Positions 47,086-57,126 are shown, numbered from the stretch's first letter. The stretch is DNA of 64,000 nt from Gillisia sp. Hel1_33_143 (GCF_900104765.1 NZ_LT629737.1:1550001-1614000), one strand, 5' to 3'. The notes: generated by a model from the sequence alone, not told the origin. Numbers and translations are program-made.

Positions 47086-47809
47086 AAGCCAAATTAAGTT
47101 AATAACAAGTCTTGAGCAAAAAAAAAACCGAACTAAAAATGGCTTATTTGTAGTTGAAGGTAAAAAAGGAATTAACGAGCTTTTAAAATCTAATGTAGCG
47201 TTAGATTCTTTATTTACAACAGAATCTATTTTTAATGCTCCAAAGGTTAAAACGCATTTAATTAGCGAGCAAGAACTACAGAAGATTAGTAGACTTAAAA
47301 CTGCTCAAACAGCGGTAGCCTTGTTTAAAATTCCTGTAGAAATCTCAATTAATTTAGAGGGTCTTATAGTTGCATTAGATGGGGTAAGAGATCCAGGTAA
47401 TTTGGGGACAATAATAAGACTTTGCGATTGGTTTGGAATTGAACAGCTGATTTGTTCTGTAGATACGGTAGACTGTTATAATTCAAAAGTAGTGCAAGCC
47501 ACAATGGGAAGTATTGCAAGAGTAGCTATTTCTTATGTAAATCTTGAAGAATTTCTGAAGGAGCAGAACTCTTCACAGGTGTTGGGTGCTTTTCTAGAGG
47601 GAAGAAATATTTATGAAACTAAACTTCCTAAAAAAGGAATTGTAGTATTGGGAAATGAAGCTAATGGAATTTCTTCAGATATAGAAAATCTGGTAACTCA
47701 AAAAATTAATATTCCTCAATACGGAAAATCTGAAGAAACTGAAAGTTTGAATGTGGCAACTGCAACGGCTATACTGTTAGGCGAATTTAGACGACAGGAG
47801 AATTATTGA
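47075..47809 (+). CDS. TrmH/SpoU-family RNA 2'-O-ribose methyltransferase
   Basis: 244 residues. An N-terminal substrate-binding domain (about 1-85, FVVEGKKGINELLKS) precedes the SPOUT fold. The SPOUT motifs are visible: LDGVRDPGNLGTIIRL (motif 1, about 108-125), VVLGNEANGIS (motif 2, about 193) and IPQYGKSEETESLNVATATAILL (motif 3). The target RNA cannot be told; the N-terminal domain suggests a 23S rRNA methylase of the RlmB type. Its stop overlaps the convergent porT stop by 7 nt. Confidence 0.92.
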   Translation: MVSKSQIKLITSLEQKKNRTKNGLFVVEGKKGINELLKSNVALDSLFTTESIFNAPKVKTHLISEQELQKISRLKTAQTAVALFKIPVEISINLEGLIVALDGVRDPGNLGTIIRLCDWFGIEQLICSVDTVDCYNSKVVQATMGSIARVAISYVNLEEFLKEQNSSQVLGAFLEGRNIYETKLPKKGIVVLGNEANGISSDIENLVTQKINIPQYGKSEETESLNVATATAILLGEFRRQENY

Positions 47810-48510
47810 AAAGTGAAATTTAAAAATATACCTCTAGACCTCATTTTATCTACATTTCCTGTAAATATACTATTTGGATCTGAATCTCTAACAAGTTCAT
47901 CATTTATAGCGAAAACACCACGTAGTGAAGGTGAAAGTTTAAAATAATAGAAATAAAGGTCTATGCCAATTCCAACTTCATAGTAGTATGTAAGAGTTTT
48001 CATTCTAAACTGTCCAACACTATTATCGTCAGGGTTATTTTCATTACTAGAAAGGTTTAAAGATGATGATAATCCTCCCACTACAAATGGTTTGAAATTG
48101 TACATCCTATCTGCAGAGAATTTTAGCAATAAAGGAACATGAACATAAGTTGCGTTTATTTCTCTTATGGTATTTTGATCTGCTTTTAAAAGTTGAAAAT
48201 TTCTACGGTTAAAGCTAACTCCAGGTTCAAGTCTAAGATCTAAATTGTTGTTCAATTTAAGATTTCCAATTAGTCCAACATTAAAACCTATAGTACGTTC
48301 TACATTATAGCCTTTATCTTGAAAAGGTTTATTAGGTTGAAACTCTTTAAGGTCAAAATCCAGGTCATACGTGTTAAAACCTAAAAAATATCCCCAAGAC
48401 CATCTCTTATTATCAAAATTCTCATTATTGATAAGTCCATCAGAAAATATCTGAGCGTTCCCTTGCAAACTGTATAAGAACAGCGCTATAATGGCAAAAT
48501 ATTTTTTCAT
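47803..48510 (-). CDS. porT: PorT-family outer membrane beta-barrel protein (type IX secretion)
   Basis: 235 residues from ATG 48510 (MKKYFAIIALFLYSLQGNAQ, signal peptide). The mature part is a small barrel of alternating strands, with the sequence RLEPGVSFNRRNF and a final aromatic residue in FLNFTFQ. Size and pairing with ubiE match PorT/SprT, a component of the type IX secretion system. This identification is from family and gene order; other PorT-like barrels exist. It starts 1 nt after the ubiE stop, so the two are cotranscribed. Confidence 0.75.
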   Translation of the reverse strand: MKKYFAIIALFLYSLQGNAQIFSDGLINNENFDNKRWSWGYFLGFNTYDLDFDLKEFQPNKPFQDKGYNVERTIGFNVGLIGNLKLNNNLDLRLEPGVSFNRRNFQLLKADQNTIREINATYVHVPLLLKFSADRMYNFKPFVVGGLSSSLNLSSNENNPDDNSVGQFRMKTLTYYYEVGIGIDLYFYYFKLSPSLRGVFAINDELVRDSDPNSIFTGNVDKMRSRGIFLNFTFQ

Positions 48511-48511
48511 A

Positions 48512-49243
48512 TTAATTTTTAGAAGCAGTGTAAATTGTGGCAACTCCAAATGTTTGAGGTCTATCTTCTACATTTATAAACCCAATTTTGCGCAAAATAT
48601 TGTTGAACTTTTCACCATATGGAAAAGCGGCAGCACTCTCACTTAGATAAGAATAAGCTACTTTGTCTTTAGAAAACAATTTTCCGATTGCAGGCAGCAT
48701 AACAGTAGAGTGGAATTTATAGCCTTGTTTGAAAGGAAATTTTGTTGGAACAGAAGTTTCTAGAACCACAAAGATTCCTTTTGGTTTTAGTACTCTATAT
48801 ATTTCTGTGAGCCCTTTTTCAAGATTTTCAAAATTCCTAACCCCAAAGGCTACAGTAATGGCATCAAAACTATTCTCTTCAAAAGGTAAAGCTTCCGAAT
48901 CTGCCTGTACCATTTTAATTTTATCAGATAATTTCTCTGAAGCGATCTTTTTCCTACCAACAGAGAGCATTCCTTCAGAAATATCTAAGCCTATAATTTC
49001 TGTTGCACCAGTTTTTGCTAAGCTTATAGCGAGGTCTCCAGTTCCTGTGGCAATATCTAGTGCAGACTTTGGTTTTGTAGCCTCAACGAGTTTTATCACC
49101 TTTTTTCTCCATTTAACATCTATTCCAAAAGAAATAACGCGGTTAAGGCCGTCATAATTCTCAGAAATATTATCAAACATCTGCTCTACTTGCTCTTTTT
49201 TATTGAGGGAAGAACCTTTATAAGGGGTGATTTTTTTTTCCAT
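48512..49243 (-). CDS. ubiE: Demethylmenaquinone methyltransferase
   Basis: Final step of menaquinone synthesis (MenG/UbiE). 243 residues with signature motifs: [19 protein letters not shown] (about 28-46), [11 protein letters not shown] (SAM site, about 62), and [17 protein letters not shown] (about 144-160). Bacteroidota respire with menaquinone, which fits. A -7 box lies 17 nt upstream. Confidence 0.95.
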   Translation of the reverse strand: MEKKITPYKGSSLNKKEQVEQMFDNISENYDGLNRVISFGIDVKWRKKVIKLVEATKPKSALDIATGTGDLAISLAKTGATEIIGLDISEGMLSVGRKKIASEKLSDKIKMVQADSEALPFEENSFDAITVAFGVRNFENLEKGLTEIYRVLKPKGIFVVLETSVPTKFPFKQGYKFHSTVMLPAIGKLFSKDKVAYSYLSESAAAFPYGEKFNNILRKIGFINVEDRPQTFGVATIYTASKN

Positions 49244-49259
49244 TGGGGCAAATTTAGCT

Positions 49260-49267
49260 CAAAGATA
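49260..49267 (-). promoter_or_regulatory. -7 box of the ubiE-porT unit
   Basis: The minus strand reads TATCTTTG, an exact TAnnTTTG, giving a predicted leader of about 10 nt. No clear -33. Confidence 0.5.
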
Positions 49268-49379
49268 ATGGATAAGAAATAATTGTACAGATAACTTTCT
49301 AACTTTCTTACATCTACAAAGTATAAAAAAATCTAAACATAAGGTATAAATTGATAATACGGTTTTTTCCTCTTCATAA

Positions 49380-49925
49380 TTAGTTTGTACTAAAAGTCAT
49401 TTTAGAAAATAGATCCCAAATAACAATTCCAGTACTTACAGAAATATTTAAAGAATGTTTACTACCTAATTGTGGGATCTCAATTACTCCATCACAAAGA
49501 TTTACTACTTTTTGTTGAACACCTTTTACCTCATTTCCAAACACAATAGCATATTTATTATTAAGTTCTGTCTTAAAATTATGTAGCATAGTGGAATTTT
49601 CTGCCTGCTCTATGGCATATACTTTTATTCCTTCTTCTTTCAGCTTAAAAATAACATCTAACGTATCTTCAGCATAGCTCCAACTTACGGTTTCGGTTGC
49701 TCCAAGTGCTGTTTTGTGAATATCTTTATGAGGAGGTTGTGCCGTTATACCACACAAATAGATTTTCTCAATTAGAAATGCATCAGAAGTTCTAAAAACA
49801 GATCCAATATTATTTAAACTTCTAATGTTGTCTAAAATTACAATGATTGGAGTTTTTTTAGCTTCTTTAAATTCAGAAATACTTTTCCTGTCTAACTCGC
49901 TATTTTTAAGCTTTCTCTTTTCCAT
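49380..49925 (-). CDS. SpoU/TrmH-family RNA methyltransferase (short form)
   Basis: 181 residues from ATG 49925 (MEKRKLKNSELDRKS). It consists almost only of a SPOUT fold: ILDNIRSLNNIGSVFRTSDA (motif 1), VFGNEVKGVQQ (motif 2) and IPQLGSKHSLNISVSTGIV (motif 3). It is a TrmH-type enzyme without the extra N-terminal domain seen in the other SpoU gene here, so it may act on tRNA rather than rRNA. A -7 box ends only 5 nt before the start, suggesting a leaderless or near-leaderless mRNA. Confidence 0.9.
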   Translation of the reverse strand: MEKRKLKNSELDRKSISEFKEAKKTPIIVILDNIRSLNNIGSVFRTSDAFLIEKIYLCGITAQPPHKDIHKTALGATETVSWSYAEDTLDVIFKLKEEGIKVYAIEQAENSTMLHNFKTELNNKYAIVFGNEVKGVQQKVVNLCDGVIEIPQLGSKHSLNISVSTGIVIWDLFSKMTFSTN

Positions 49926-49930
49926 AATAG

Positions 49931-49938
49931 CAAAAGTA
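49931..49938 (-). promoter_or_regulatory. -7 box immediately upstream of the SpoU-type gene
   Basis: The minus strand reads TACTTTTG, an exact TAnnTTTG, ending at 49931, 5 nt before the ATG. The usual transcription start would fall at the start codon. Confidence 0.45.
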
Positions 49939-50061
49939 GCAATTATCATTTCAATTTTTCAGAGCAATACCTGCTTTATGATAGTATCAATTATATAAAT
50001 TTGATACTACTATATAAAGTGATAATAATCTTATATTTAGGCAACTTTAATCAGCCATACA

Positions 50062-51543
50062 ATGAAGAAATATTATTTTATACTTAGCATTTTGATGCTT
50101 ACTTCCAACTTAATTTTTGCTCAATCAGAAAAAGAGAAAACTCAAGAAACGGTAAATAAAAATGTTATTAAAGGGCATATCTATTTTTTAACAGATGATC
50201 TATTAAGAGGTAGGGAAACAGGTACTTCAGAAAATAAAATTGCAGCTTCTTATTTGGCGAACGTGCTAAGAGGTTATGGTGCAAAGCCAAATCCGTTAAC
50301 CGGAACTTATTATCAAGACGTTCTTCTGAAAAAGACAGAAGCACCTATATCTTTCGCTGTTTCTTTAAATAATATGGATAGGAAGGATGCTATTGCATTA
50401 GTGCCTGCAAAGCTGGATTTTAACGGTAGAGGTATATATGTAGGACATGGGCTGGAAGAGGATTATAAAGATCTTGATGTAAAAGGGAAGTTGGTTGTTT
50501 TGCTCTCCGGAAATTCAAAAAATAATGAATTAAGGACTGCGTTTGGCTTAACATCACAAAAGACAGATTTAGCTAAAGAAGCAGGTGCTATTGGAATTGT
50601 AGAAATGGTTAGTAATGGAGAGGTTGATTGGAGTGCTATAGCTCATCATTTCAATGCTGATAAATTAGAGAATATTAAGAAAAATGATACCTTAGAAAGG
50701 TCTAACGATATACCTTATGTTTGGATCAAAGAATTTGGAGGAGTGCCTTCAGATTTAAAAATTGGGCAAGAGATCGCTGTTAAATTAGAAATAAATGCTC
50801 CTAACGAGACTGAAGTACATTCTCAAAATGTAATTGGGATCATAGAAGGAACAGATCCAAAGTTAAAAAATGAGTACATTATTTATTCTGCACATTATGA
50901 TCATGTAGGGATTGGTGAGCCAGATGCCACAGGAGATACTATTTATAACGGTGCCAGAGATAACGCTGTAGGTACCACAACCGTTTTAAGTGTTGCAGAA
51001 AATCTATCAAAACATCCAACCAAACGTTCCGCTCTGTTTATTTTGTTTACTGGGGAAGAAAAGGGGTTGTTAGGTAGTTCTTATTACACAGAAAATCCGG
51101 TTTTACCTTTAAAACAAATGGTATACTGTTTTAATAGTGATAATGGAGGTTATAATGATACTTCTGTTGCCACCATTGTTGGTCTGGAAAGAACTACTGC
51201 TAATAAAAATATTAAGCAAGCCGCTAAAGAATTTGGACTAACCGCAATAGACGATCCAGCTCCGGAGCAGAATTTATTTGATAGAAGTGATAATGTAAAT
51301 TTTGCTAAAAAGGGAATTCCTGCTCCAACCTTTTCGTTAGGATTTAGATCTTTTGATGGGGAGGTTACTAAATATTATCATCAGGCTGGAGATGAGGCAG
51401 AGAGTTTGGACTATGAATATTTACTTAAGTTCTTTCAATCCTATGTTTTATCTGCGAGATTGATTGCTAATGATCCTAAGACACCGTTTTGGATATCGGG
51501 AGATAAATATGAAAATGCAGGCAAAGCTCTTTATATTGAATAA
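50062..51543 (+). CDS. Secreted M28-family metallopeptidase
   Basis: 493 residues with signal peptide (1-20, ending IFAQ). A PA-like insert (about 110-250) interrupts the domain, then the M28 zinc site: H in SAHYDHVGIG (about 275), D in GARDNAVGT (about 299), catalytic EE in TGEEKGLLGS (about 334), D in CFNSDNGGYN (about 361) and H in YYHQAGDEAES (about 440). Likely an aminopeptidase acting in the periplasm or outside. It is followed 57 nt later by a DPP-type peptidase, suggesting a peptide-degradation group. Confidence 0.93.
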   Translation: MKKYYFILSILMLTSNLIFAQSEKEKTQETVNKNVIKGHIYFLTDDLLRGRETGTSENKIAASYLANVLRGYGAKPNPLTGTYYQDVLLKKTEAPISFAVSLNNMDRKDAIALVPAKLDFNGRGIYVGHGLEEDYKDLDVKGKLVVLLSGNSKNNELRTAFGLTSQKTDLAKEAGAIGIVEMVSNGEVDWSAIAHHFNADKLENIKKNDTLERSNDIPYVWIKEFGGVPSDLKIGQEIAVKLEINAPNETEVHSQNVIGIIEGTDPKLKNEYIIYSAHYDHVGIGEPDATGDTIYNGARDNAVGTTTVLSVAENLSKHPTKRSALFILFTGEEKGLLGSSYYTENPVLPLKQMVYCFNSDNGGYNDTSVATIVGLERTTANKNIKQAAKEFGLTAIDDPAPEQNLFDRSDNVNFAKKGIPAPTFSLGFRSFDGEVTKYYHQAGDEAESLDYEYLLKFFQSYVLSARLIANDPKTPFWISGDKYENAGKALYIE

Positions 51544-51600
51544 AAATGATCGAAATAAAACTTTTTACCTTTTATATCTACATGCTTTTAAAATAAATTT

Positions 51601-53784
51601 ATGAGAAAAATTCTACTAACTTTTGCTCTAATTGGTTTTTCAATTCCTTCAATTAACGCACAGGATAAAACTGTGAGAGAAGTAACCAAAGATGATTATG
51701 AAAGAGCTACAAAATATCTCGGAGCCAGTGTAAGAGATCTAGTAACTCATGGAGGTGTAAATCCAAATTGGTTAAAGAATGGAAATTTTTGGTATAATGT
51801 GAATACGGCAGATGGAACACAGTATATATTCGTAAATGCTAATAATGGAAAAAAATCTAGTTATAATTCTGTAGAATCGCTCTTAAAAGCCCATTCTCAA
51901 TCTAAGGAGGAAAAGTCAACAGCTGCATCTTATTATGATGTGGTTTCACCAGACGGTAAGAAAGCAGCTTTTATAAGAGATTGGAATTTATGGATAAAAG
52001 ATCTGAATTCAGATGAAGAATTTCAATTAACCACAGATGGAGTTGAAAACTTTGGATATGCTACAGACAATGCCGGATGGCGTAAAAGTGATAGGCCAGT
52101 TTTGCTTTGGTCTCCAGATTCAAAGAAAATAGCCACTTATCGGCAAGATCAAAGACATGTGAGCGATATGTATTTGGTTTCTACAAATGTTGGAGCCCCT
52201 AAGCTACAGCAATGGAAATACCCAATAGCGGAAGATTCTGCAGTTATTCAGATAAAACGTGTAATTATAGATGTAGAAAATTCCACCATAATACCTTTAA
52301 AAGTGGAAAACGATCCTAGAAGAGGAAGTTTATGTGATGATATTTCTTGCTCAGGATCTTTTGATGATAATGAATGGAGTGCAGATTCTAAGCAGCTAGC
52401 CTTTGTTTCAACTTCTAGAGATCATAAAATAGCAAAACTTAGAATAGCCAATGCCGCCACAGGAGAAGTACGTGATATTTTTGAAGAAACGGTAGCTACG
52501 CAATATGAGTCTGGTCAAGGTGCAATTAATTGGAAATTTTTACCAAAATCAAATGAGATCATCTGGTATTCTGAACGAGATGATTGGGGGCATTTATATT
52601 TATATGATGCTAGATCTGGCGAATTAAAAAATCAGATTACCAAGGGAGATTATGTGGTAACAAAGGTTTTAAAGGTAGATATAGATAAACGTGAGATCTA
52701 TTTTGAAGCTAATGGAAGAGAGAAGGATTCAGATCCATATTTCAGTCATTTCTATAAGATAGATTTTAAAGGTGAAAATTTAAAACTATTAACTCCGGAA
52801 AATTCAAATCATTCTATCTCTTTTTCTCCTGAAGCACGGTTTTTTGTCGATAATTATTCAACTCCTTCAAAACCAAATACAGCGGTTCTTAGGGACATGA
52901 ATGGAAAGCTAATTTCTAACTTAGAAAAGGAAGATATTTCTAGTTTAAAGCAAATTGGATGGAAAGCTCCAACACAGATCACTGTAAGATCTAAAAATGA
53001 TAAATGGGATCTTTATGGATTGATGTTTACTCCATCAGATCTGGATAGTACAAAAACATATCCGGTGGTGAATTATATCTATCCCGGACCGCAAGGAGGC
53101 GGAGTTGGAAGTAGATCTTTTTCAGTTTCCAGAAGTGATCATCAAGCTTTAGCCGAGTTGGGTTTTGTGGTAGTAATAATCGATGGAGCCTGTAATCCGG
53201 GTAGATCTAAATCTTTTCATGATGCTTGTTATGGTAATATGGCAGATAATACTTTAGAAGATCAAATCTCAGGAATCAAACAATTAGCTAAAAAATATTC
53301 ATTTTTAGATCTCAATAGCGTTGGAATTTGGGGGCATTCTGGTGGAGGTTTCGCTACCGCAGCCGCAATGTTCAAATATCCTGAATTTTATAAAGTGGGG
53401 ATTTCAGAATCTGGAAATCATGATAGCAGAAATTATGAAGATGACTGGGGAGAAAGATATATTGGGCTTTTAACTAAGGATGAAGCAGGGAATTCTAATT
53501 ATGATGATCAGGCTAACGCTAAATTTGCGAAAAATTTGAAAGCGAAATTGTTATTGGCGCATGGGGGATTAGATGATAATGTTCCTCCTTACAACACCTA
53601 TCTGGTTGTTGATGCTTTGGTAAAAGCTAATAAAGATTTTGATCTGATAATTTTTCCTAATGCCAGACATGGGTTTGGGAAAGATAGCTACTACATGATG
53701 CGTAGAAGATGGGATTATTTTGTAGAAAATTTAATGGGGGCAAAACTTCCAACTGAATTTAAAATAGAGCCAAATAAAAAATAG
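51601..53784 (+). CDS. S9-family dipeptidyl peptidase IV-like peptidase
   Basis: 727 residues. Signal peptide (1-20, ending NAQ), an eight-bladed DPP4 N-terminal propeller (about 40-460), then the alpha/beta hydrolase catalytic domain. Catalytic triad: S580 in GHSGGGF, D658 in HGGLDDNVP and H690 in ARHGFGKD. The propeller includes WSPDSKKIATYRQDQ and SAD-type repeats. Removes dipeptides from proteins and peptides outside the cytoplasm. It is probably transcribed with the M28 gene upstream. Confidence 0.94.
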   Translation: MRKILLTFALIGFSIPSINAQDKTVREVTKDDYERATKYLGASVRDLVTHGGVNPNWLKNGNFWYNVNTADGTQYIFVNANNGKKSSYNSVESLLKAHSQSKEEKSTAASYYDVVSPDGKKAAFIRDWNLWIKDLNSDEEFQLTTDGVENFGYATDNAGWRKSDRPVLLWSPDSKKIATYRQDQRHVSDMYLVSTNVGAPKLQQWKYPIAEDSAVIQIKRVIIDVENSTIIPLKVENDPRRGSLCDDISCSGSFDDNEWSADSKQLAFVSTSRDHKIAKLRIANAATGEVRDIFEETVATQYESGQGAINWKFLPKSNEIIWYSERDDWGHLYLYDARSGELKNQITKGDYVVTKVLKVDIDKREIYFEANGREKDSDPYFSHFYKIDFKGENLKLLTPENSNHSISFSPEARFFVDNYSTPSKPNTAVLRDMNGKLISNLEKEDISSLKQIGWKAPTQITVRSKNDKWDLYGLMFTPSDLDSTKTYPVVNYIYPGPQGGGVGSRSFSVSRSDHQALAELGFVVVIIDGACNPGRSKSFHDACYGNMADNTLEDQISGIKQLAKKYSFLDLNSVGIWGHSGGGFATAAAMFKYPEFYKVGISESGNHDSRNYEDDWGERYIGLLTKDEAGNSNYDDQANAKFAKNLKAKLLLAHGGLDDNVPPYNTYLVVDALVKANKDFDLIIFPNARHGFGKDSYYMMRRRWDYFVENLMGAKLPTEFKIEPNKK

Positions 53785-53834
53785 AAATTTTCAACAAGTA
53801 AGTTTCTGACGATTTCTCGTCTTAATTTTCATTA

Positions 53835-53867
53835 GATAGGGTGAGAATCAATACTTTTCATCCTATC
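53835..53867. other. Hairpin between the S9 peptidase and ABC transporter genes
   Basis: GATAGGGTGA (53835-53844) pairs with TCATCCTATC (53858-53867) over 10 positions with one wobble. There is no T-run, so it is not a classical terminator. Confidence 0.4.
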
Positions 53868-53887
53868 CTTAATTAAATTAATTCCAT

Positions 53888-55720
53888 TTGCCAAGACAAA
53901 AATTATCCATGCAGCCAAATAAGATCAATCTTAAGGAAAGCTTTGCTTCTTTAAAGTTTGTTCCAAGATTCTTTAAAGAGATAAGAAGAGTTAATCCGGG
54001 CTTGTTCTATATCAACATCCTATGCAGATTTATCAATGCGATTTTACCGCTAATTTTATTATGGATAGGTAAAATTATTATTGACGAAGTAGTGGTGCAA
54101 ATGGCTGCTGATGTTAAAGATTATGATAGACTGTGGCTTTTTGTTGGAGCCGAATTTGGCTTAGCAATACTCTCAGATTTAATGAGCAGAGCTATCAATT
54201 TAACAGACGCTTTGCTTGGAGACCAATATTCTATTGATACTTCGGTAAGGATCATAAAGAAAACTGCAGAGCTGAATTTAGATCAGTTAGAAGATTCAGA
54301 ATTCTATGATAAACTGGAAAGGGCACGTCAACAAACTACTGGTCGAGTAGGGTTGATGTCTAATATTCTAACCCAAGCAGAAGATGTGATTGTGATAATC
54401 TCATTATTGGGTGGGGTAGTAGTTTTTGAACCTTGGCTGCTCATTCTGCTGGTGGTTTCCATCATTCCAACCATTATCAATGAAATTAAATTCAGCGGAA
54501 CAAGTTATTCGCTTGCTAGAAGCTGGACTCAGGAACGTAGAGAATTAGATTATTTAAGATATGCAGGTGCCAGTGATGTAACTGCTAAAGAGGTGAAATT
54601 ATTCGGACTTTCGGGATATCTGGCAGAAAGGTTTAAAGAATTATCAGATAAATATTACAAAGAAAGTAAGAAGCTTGCAAAACAACGCGCTAGTTGGGGT
54701 TCTATGTTCAACGTAATTGGAACCGGAGCTTATTATGGTGCGTATGTATTTATAGTTTTTAGAACGGTAGCAGGATTTCTAACCTTGGGTGATCTTACTT
54801 TCCTTTCCGGATCTTTCAACAGGCTTCGTGCAAAATTACAAGGCTTCTTTACCAGATTTACTGCGATTACGGAAAGTGCCCTTTATCTTCAAGATTACTT
54901 CGAATTCTTAGATCTTCAATATGAAGAAAATCAGGTTGACGAAGCTTTGCCTCTTCCGAAGAAGATTCAAAAAGGATTTGAATTCAAAAATGTAGGTTTT
55001 AAATATCCAAAGTCTGAAAGATGGGTGGTTAGAAATATTAATTTTGACTTAAGAGCTGGTGAGAAATTAGCTTTTGTAGGTGAAAATGGAGCCGGGAAAA
55101 CTACATTAATAAAATTGTTGCTTAGATTCTATGAACCTACCGAAGGTGAAATTCTGTTAGATGGAGTTCCAATCAACAAATATCATCAGGCACAATATCA
55201 GCAATACTTTGGAGTGATCTTTCAGGATTTTGTAAAATTTGAACTGACCTTGAGAGAGAATATCGCTATGGGAGAGATTTCAGAAATTGGCGATCAGAGT
55301 AGGATTGATGGCGCTGCCCAGAAAAGTTTGGCAGATGAGGTGGTTTCAGAATTACCTGGAGGTTATGATCAGCAACTTGGAAAACGGTTCAAGAATGGTA
55401 AAGATCTTTCCGGCGGACAGTGGCAAAAGATCGCTATTGCCAGAGCTTACATGAAGAATTCTGAAATTCTTATTCTCGACGAGCCTACTTCAGCCTTAGA
55501 TGCAAGAGCAGAAACCGAAGCTTTTGACAGATTCATTAAGCTAACCGAAGGAAAAACGGCCGTTATTATTTCGCATAGATTTAGTACGGTGAGAATTGCA
55601 GATAGAATTATGGTACTTAAACACGGGGAAGTTCTGGAAATTGGAACTCACGAAGAGTTAATGAAGAATGATAAGCTGTATGCAGAATTATTTAATCTTC
55701 AAGCGGCAGGATATCAGTAA
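53888..55720 (+). CDS. ABC exporter, fused permease and ATPase
   Basis: 610 residues. A type IV ABC transmembrane domain (about 30-330) with six spans, followed by the ATPase: Walker A GENGAGKTT (about 399), Q-loop FQDFVKFE, signature LSGGQWQKIAIARA (about 507), Walker B ILILDEPTSALD (about 526) and switch His in ISHRFSTVRIA. Substrate unknown; such half-transporters act as homodimers in multidrug or lipid export. Start TTG at 53888 or ATG at 53909 (MQPNKINLKESF). Confidence 0.93.
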   Translation: MPRQKLSMQPNKINLKESFASLKFVPRFFKEIRRVNPGLFYINILCRFINAILPLILLWIGKIIIDEVVVQMAADVKDYDRLWLFVGAEFGLAILSDLMSRAINLTDALLGDQYSIDTSVRIIKKTAELNLDQLEDSEFYDKLERARQQTTGRVGLMSNILTQAEDVIVIISLLGGVVVFEPWLLILLVVSIIPTIINEIKFSGTSYSLARSWTQERRELDYLRYAGASDVTAKEVKLFGLSGYLAERFKELSDKYYKESKKLAKQRASWGSMFNVIGTGAYYGAYVFIVFRTVAGFLTLGDLTFLSGSFNRLRAKLQGFFTRFTAITESALYLQDYFEFLDLQYEENQVDEALPLPKKIQKGFEFKNVGFKYPKSERWVVRNINFDLRAGEKLAFVGENGAGKTTLIKLLLRFYEPTEGEILLDGVPINKYHQAQYQQYFGVIFQDFVKFELTLRENIAMGEISEIGDQSRIDGAAQKSLADEVVSELPGGYDQQLGKRFKNGKDLSGGQWQKIAIARAYMKNSEILILDEPTSALDARAETEAFDRFIKLTEGKTAVIISHRFSTVRIADRIMVLKHGEVLEIGTHEELMKNDKLYAELFNLQAAGYQ

Positions 55721-55784
55721 AATACATTAGAATTTTATGTAATTTAAAGGAATGGTATTTTATAAATTAATCCTTTACTTAGAT

Positions 55785-56849
55785 ATGAAAATTTTAAGCC
55801 TTCCGAAGTTATTAGTATTGCTAATTCTTTGTTCTACCACTGTTTTTTCTCAGAACAAATCCGATAGTAAATTAGATTCGAAAACCAGCGATTATCTTAC
55901 GTATATAGATCCTGAGATAAAATTTACTGGAGGCATCAAGATGATTCCTATCACTACAGATCAAGGCACTTTTAATGTGTATACCAAACAAGTTGGGAAT
56001 AATCCCACGATGAAAGTGTTGCTGCTTCATGGAGGCCCGGGTGGGACTCATGAATTCTTTGAAAGTTTTGATGGCTTTTTACCTGCAGAAGGAATTGAGT
56101 ATTTTTATTACGATCAGTTAGGATCTTATTATAGCGATCAGCCTTCAGACAAAAGCCTTTGGACTAATGAAAGATTTGTGGATGGGGTAGAGCAAGTTAG
56201 AAAAGCTTTGGGTCTTAATGAGGATAATTTTTATTTGTTTGGGCAGTCTTGGGGTGGAATTCTTGCTATGGAATATGCTTTAAAATATCAAGATCATTTA
56301 AAAGGACTTATAATTTCCAATATGATGGCCAGTGCGCCGGAGTATAATAAATATGCGGAAGATGTTATAGGGCCACAAATGGATCCTAAAGTTTTAGCTG
56401 AAGTGAAAGAGCTAGAAGCGAAAGGAGACTTCGAAAATCCGCGATATATGGAATTGCTTTTAAAACATCATTATACAGAACACCTGTTAAGAATGCCTGT
56501 TGAAAAATGGCCAAATTCTATCAATAGAGCTTTTGATCATTTAAATCCGGAAGTGTATGTATATATGCAAGGTCCGAGTGAATTTGGTATTGCCGGGGAT
56601 GCTACCTTAAAAGATTGGGATGTATCCAAGAGATTGAAAGAAATTAAAGTACCCACCTTAGTTATTGGTGCAAAATATGACACTATGGATCCTGAGTATA
56701 TGAAATGGATGTCTACTGAAGTTCAAAATGGGCGTTATTTATATTGTCCCAATGGAAGTCATCTTTCTCAATATGACGATCAAGAACATTTCTTTCCTGG
56801 CTTGATAAAATTCATCAAGGATATAGATTCTGCAAACTTTAGTGAATAA
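55785..56849 (+). CDS. Proline iminopeptidase-family secreted hydrolase
   Basis: 354 residues from ATG 55785 with signal peptide MKILSLPKLLVLLILCSTT-V (cut after FSQ). Alpha/beta hydrolase of peptidase family S33: oxyanion loop HGGPGGTHEFF (about 72), nucleophile S155 in GQSWGGILA, an Asp in KYDTMDPE (about 303) and His in PNGSHLSQYD (about 325). Probably cleaves N-terminal proline from peptides in the periplasm, complementing the upstream peptidases. A start 33 nt upstream would extend past the signal peptide and is not preferred. Confidence 0.88.
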   Translation: MKILSLPKLLVLLILCSTTVFSQNKSDSKLDSKTSDYLTYIDPEIKFTGGIKMIPITTDQGTFNVYTKQVGNNPTMKVLLLHGGPGGTHEFFESFDGFLPAEGIEYFYYDQLGSYYSDQPSDKSLWTNERFVDGVEQVRKALGLNEDNFYLFGQSWGGILAMEYALKYQDHLKGLIISNMMASAPEYNKYAEDVIGPQMDPKVLAEVKELEAKGDFENPRYMELLLKHHYTEHLLRMPVEKWPNSINRAFDHLNPEVYVYMQGPSEFGIAGDATLKDWDVSKRLKEIKVPTLVIGAKYDTMDPEYMKWMSTEVQNGRYLYCPNGSHLSQYDDQEHFFPGLIKFIKDIDSANFSE

Positions 56850-56908
56850 TTAAGTTGTGTAGATTTCTGAAGAGGTGTTTATTGAAAATGAGGGAATATT
56901 TTAGAGAA

Positions 56909-57003
56909 GTCAGGTTGAGTATTTCGACTTCGCTCAATACAGGCTATAGTCGAAACCTAAATCTTTACTACCAAATAGTTCTCGACTTCGCTCGAACAGA
57001 CAA
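56909..57003. repeat. Interspersed repeat with TCGACTTCGCTC units
   Basis: Contains TTCGACTTCGCTCAATACAG (56923-56942) and CTCGACTTCGCTCGAACAGA (56981-57000), two related 20-base units, with GTCAGGTTGAG and AGTCGAAACCTAA between and around them that pair in part with the units. It resembles a short intergenic repeat I recall as common in Flavobacteria. It lies between the iminopeptidase-like gene and mutS. A 67-codon open frame over it has no coding character. Confidence 0.6.
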
Positions 57004-57126
57004 TGAAAGATTTACTTTAAAGTTTAAAAGAACCTGGTTGTGGATAATTTTAAAATAAATGCTTTAGCTTAAATTTCAATTAAAAAATGGAATAAGTACT
57101 TTAGCAACAAATTAATCCATTAGATT

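Noticed and set aside
56855-57058. Open frame of 67 codons after the iminopeptidase-like gene
   Set aside because: It covers the interspersed repeat and has no coding character or family match.
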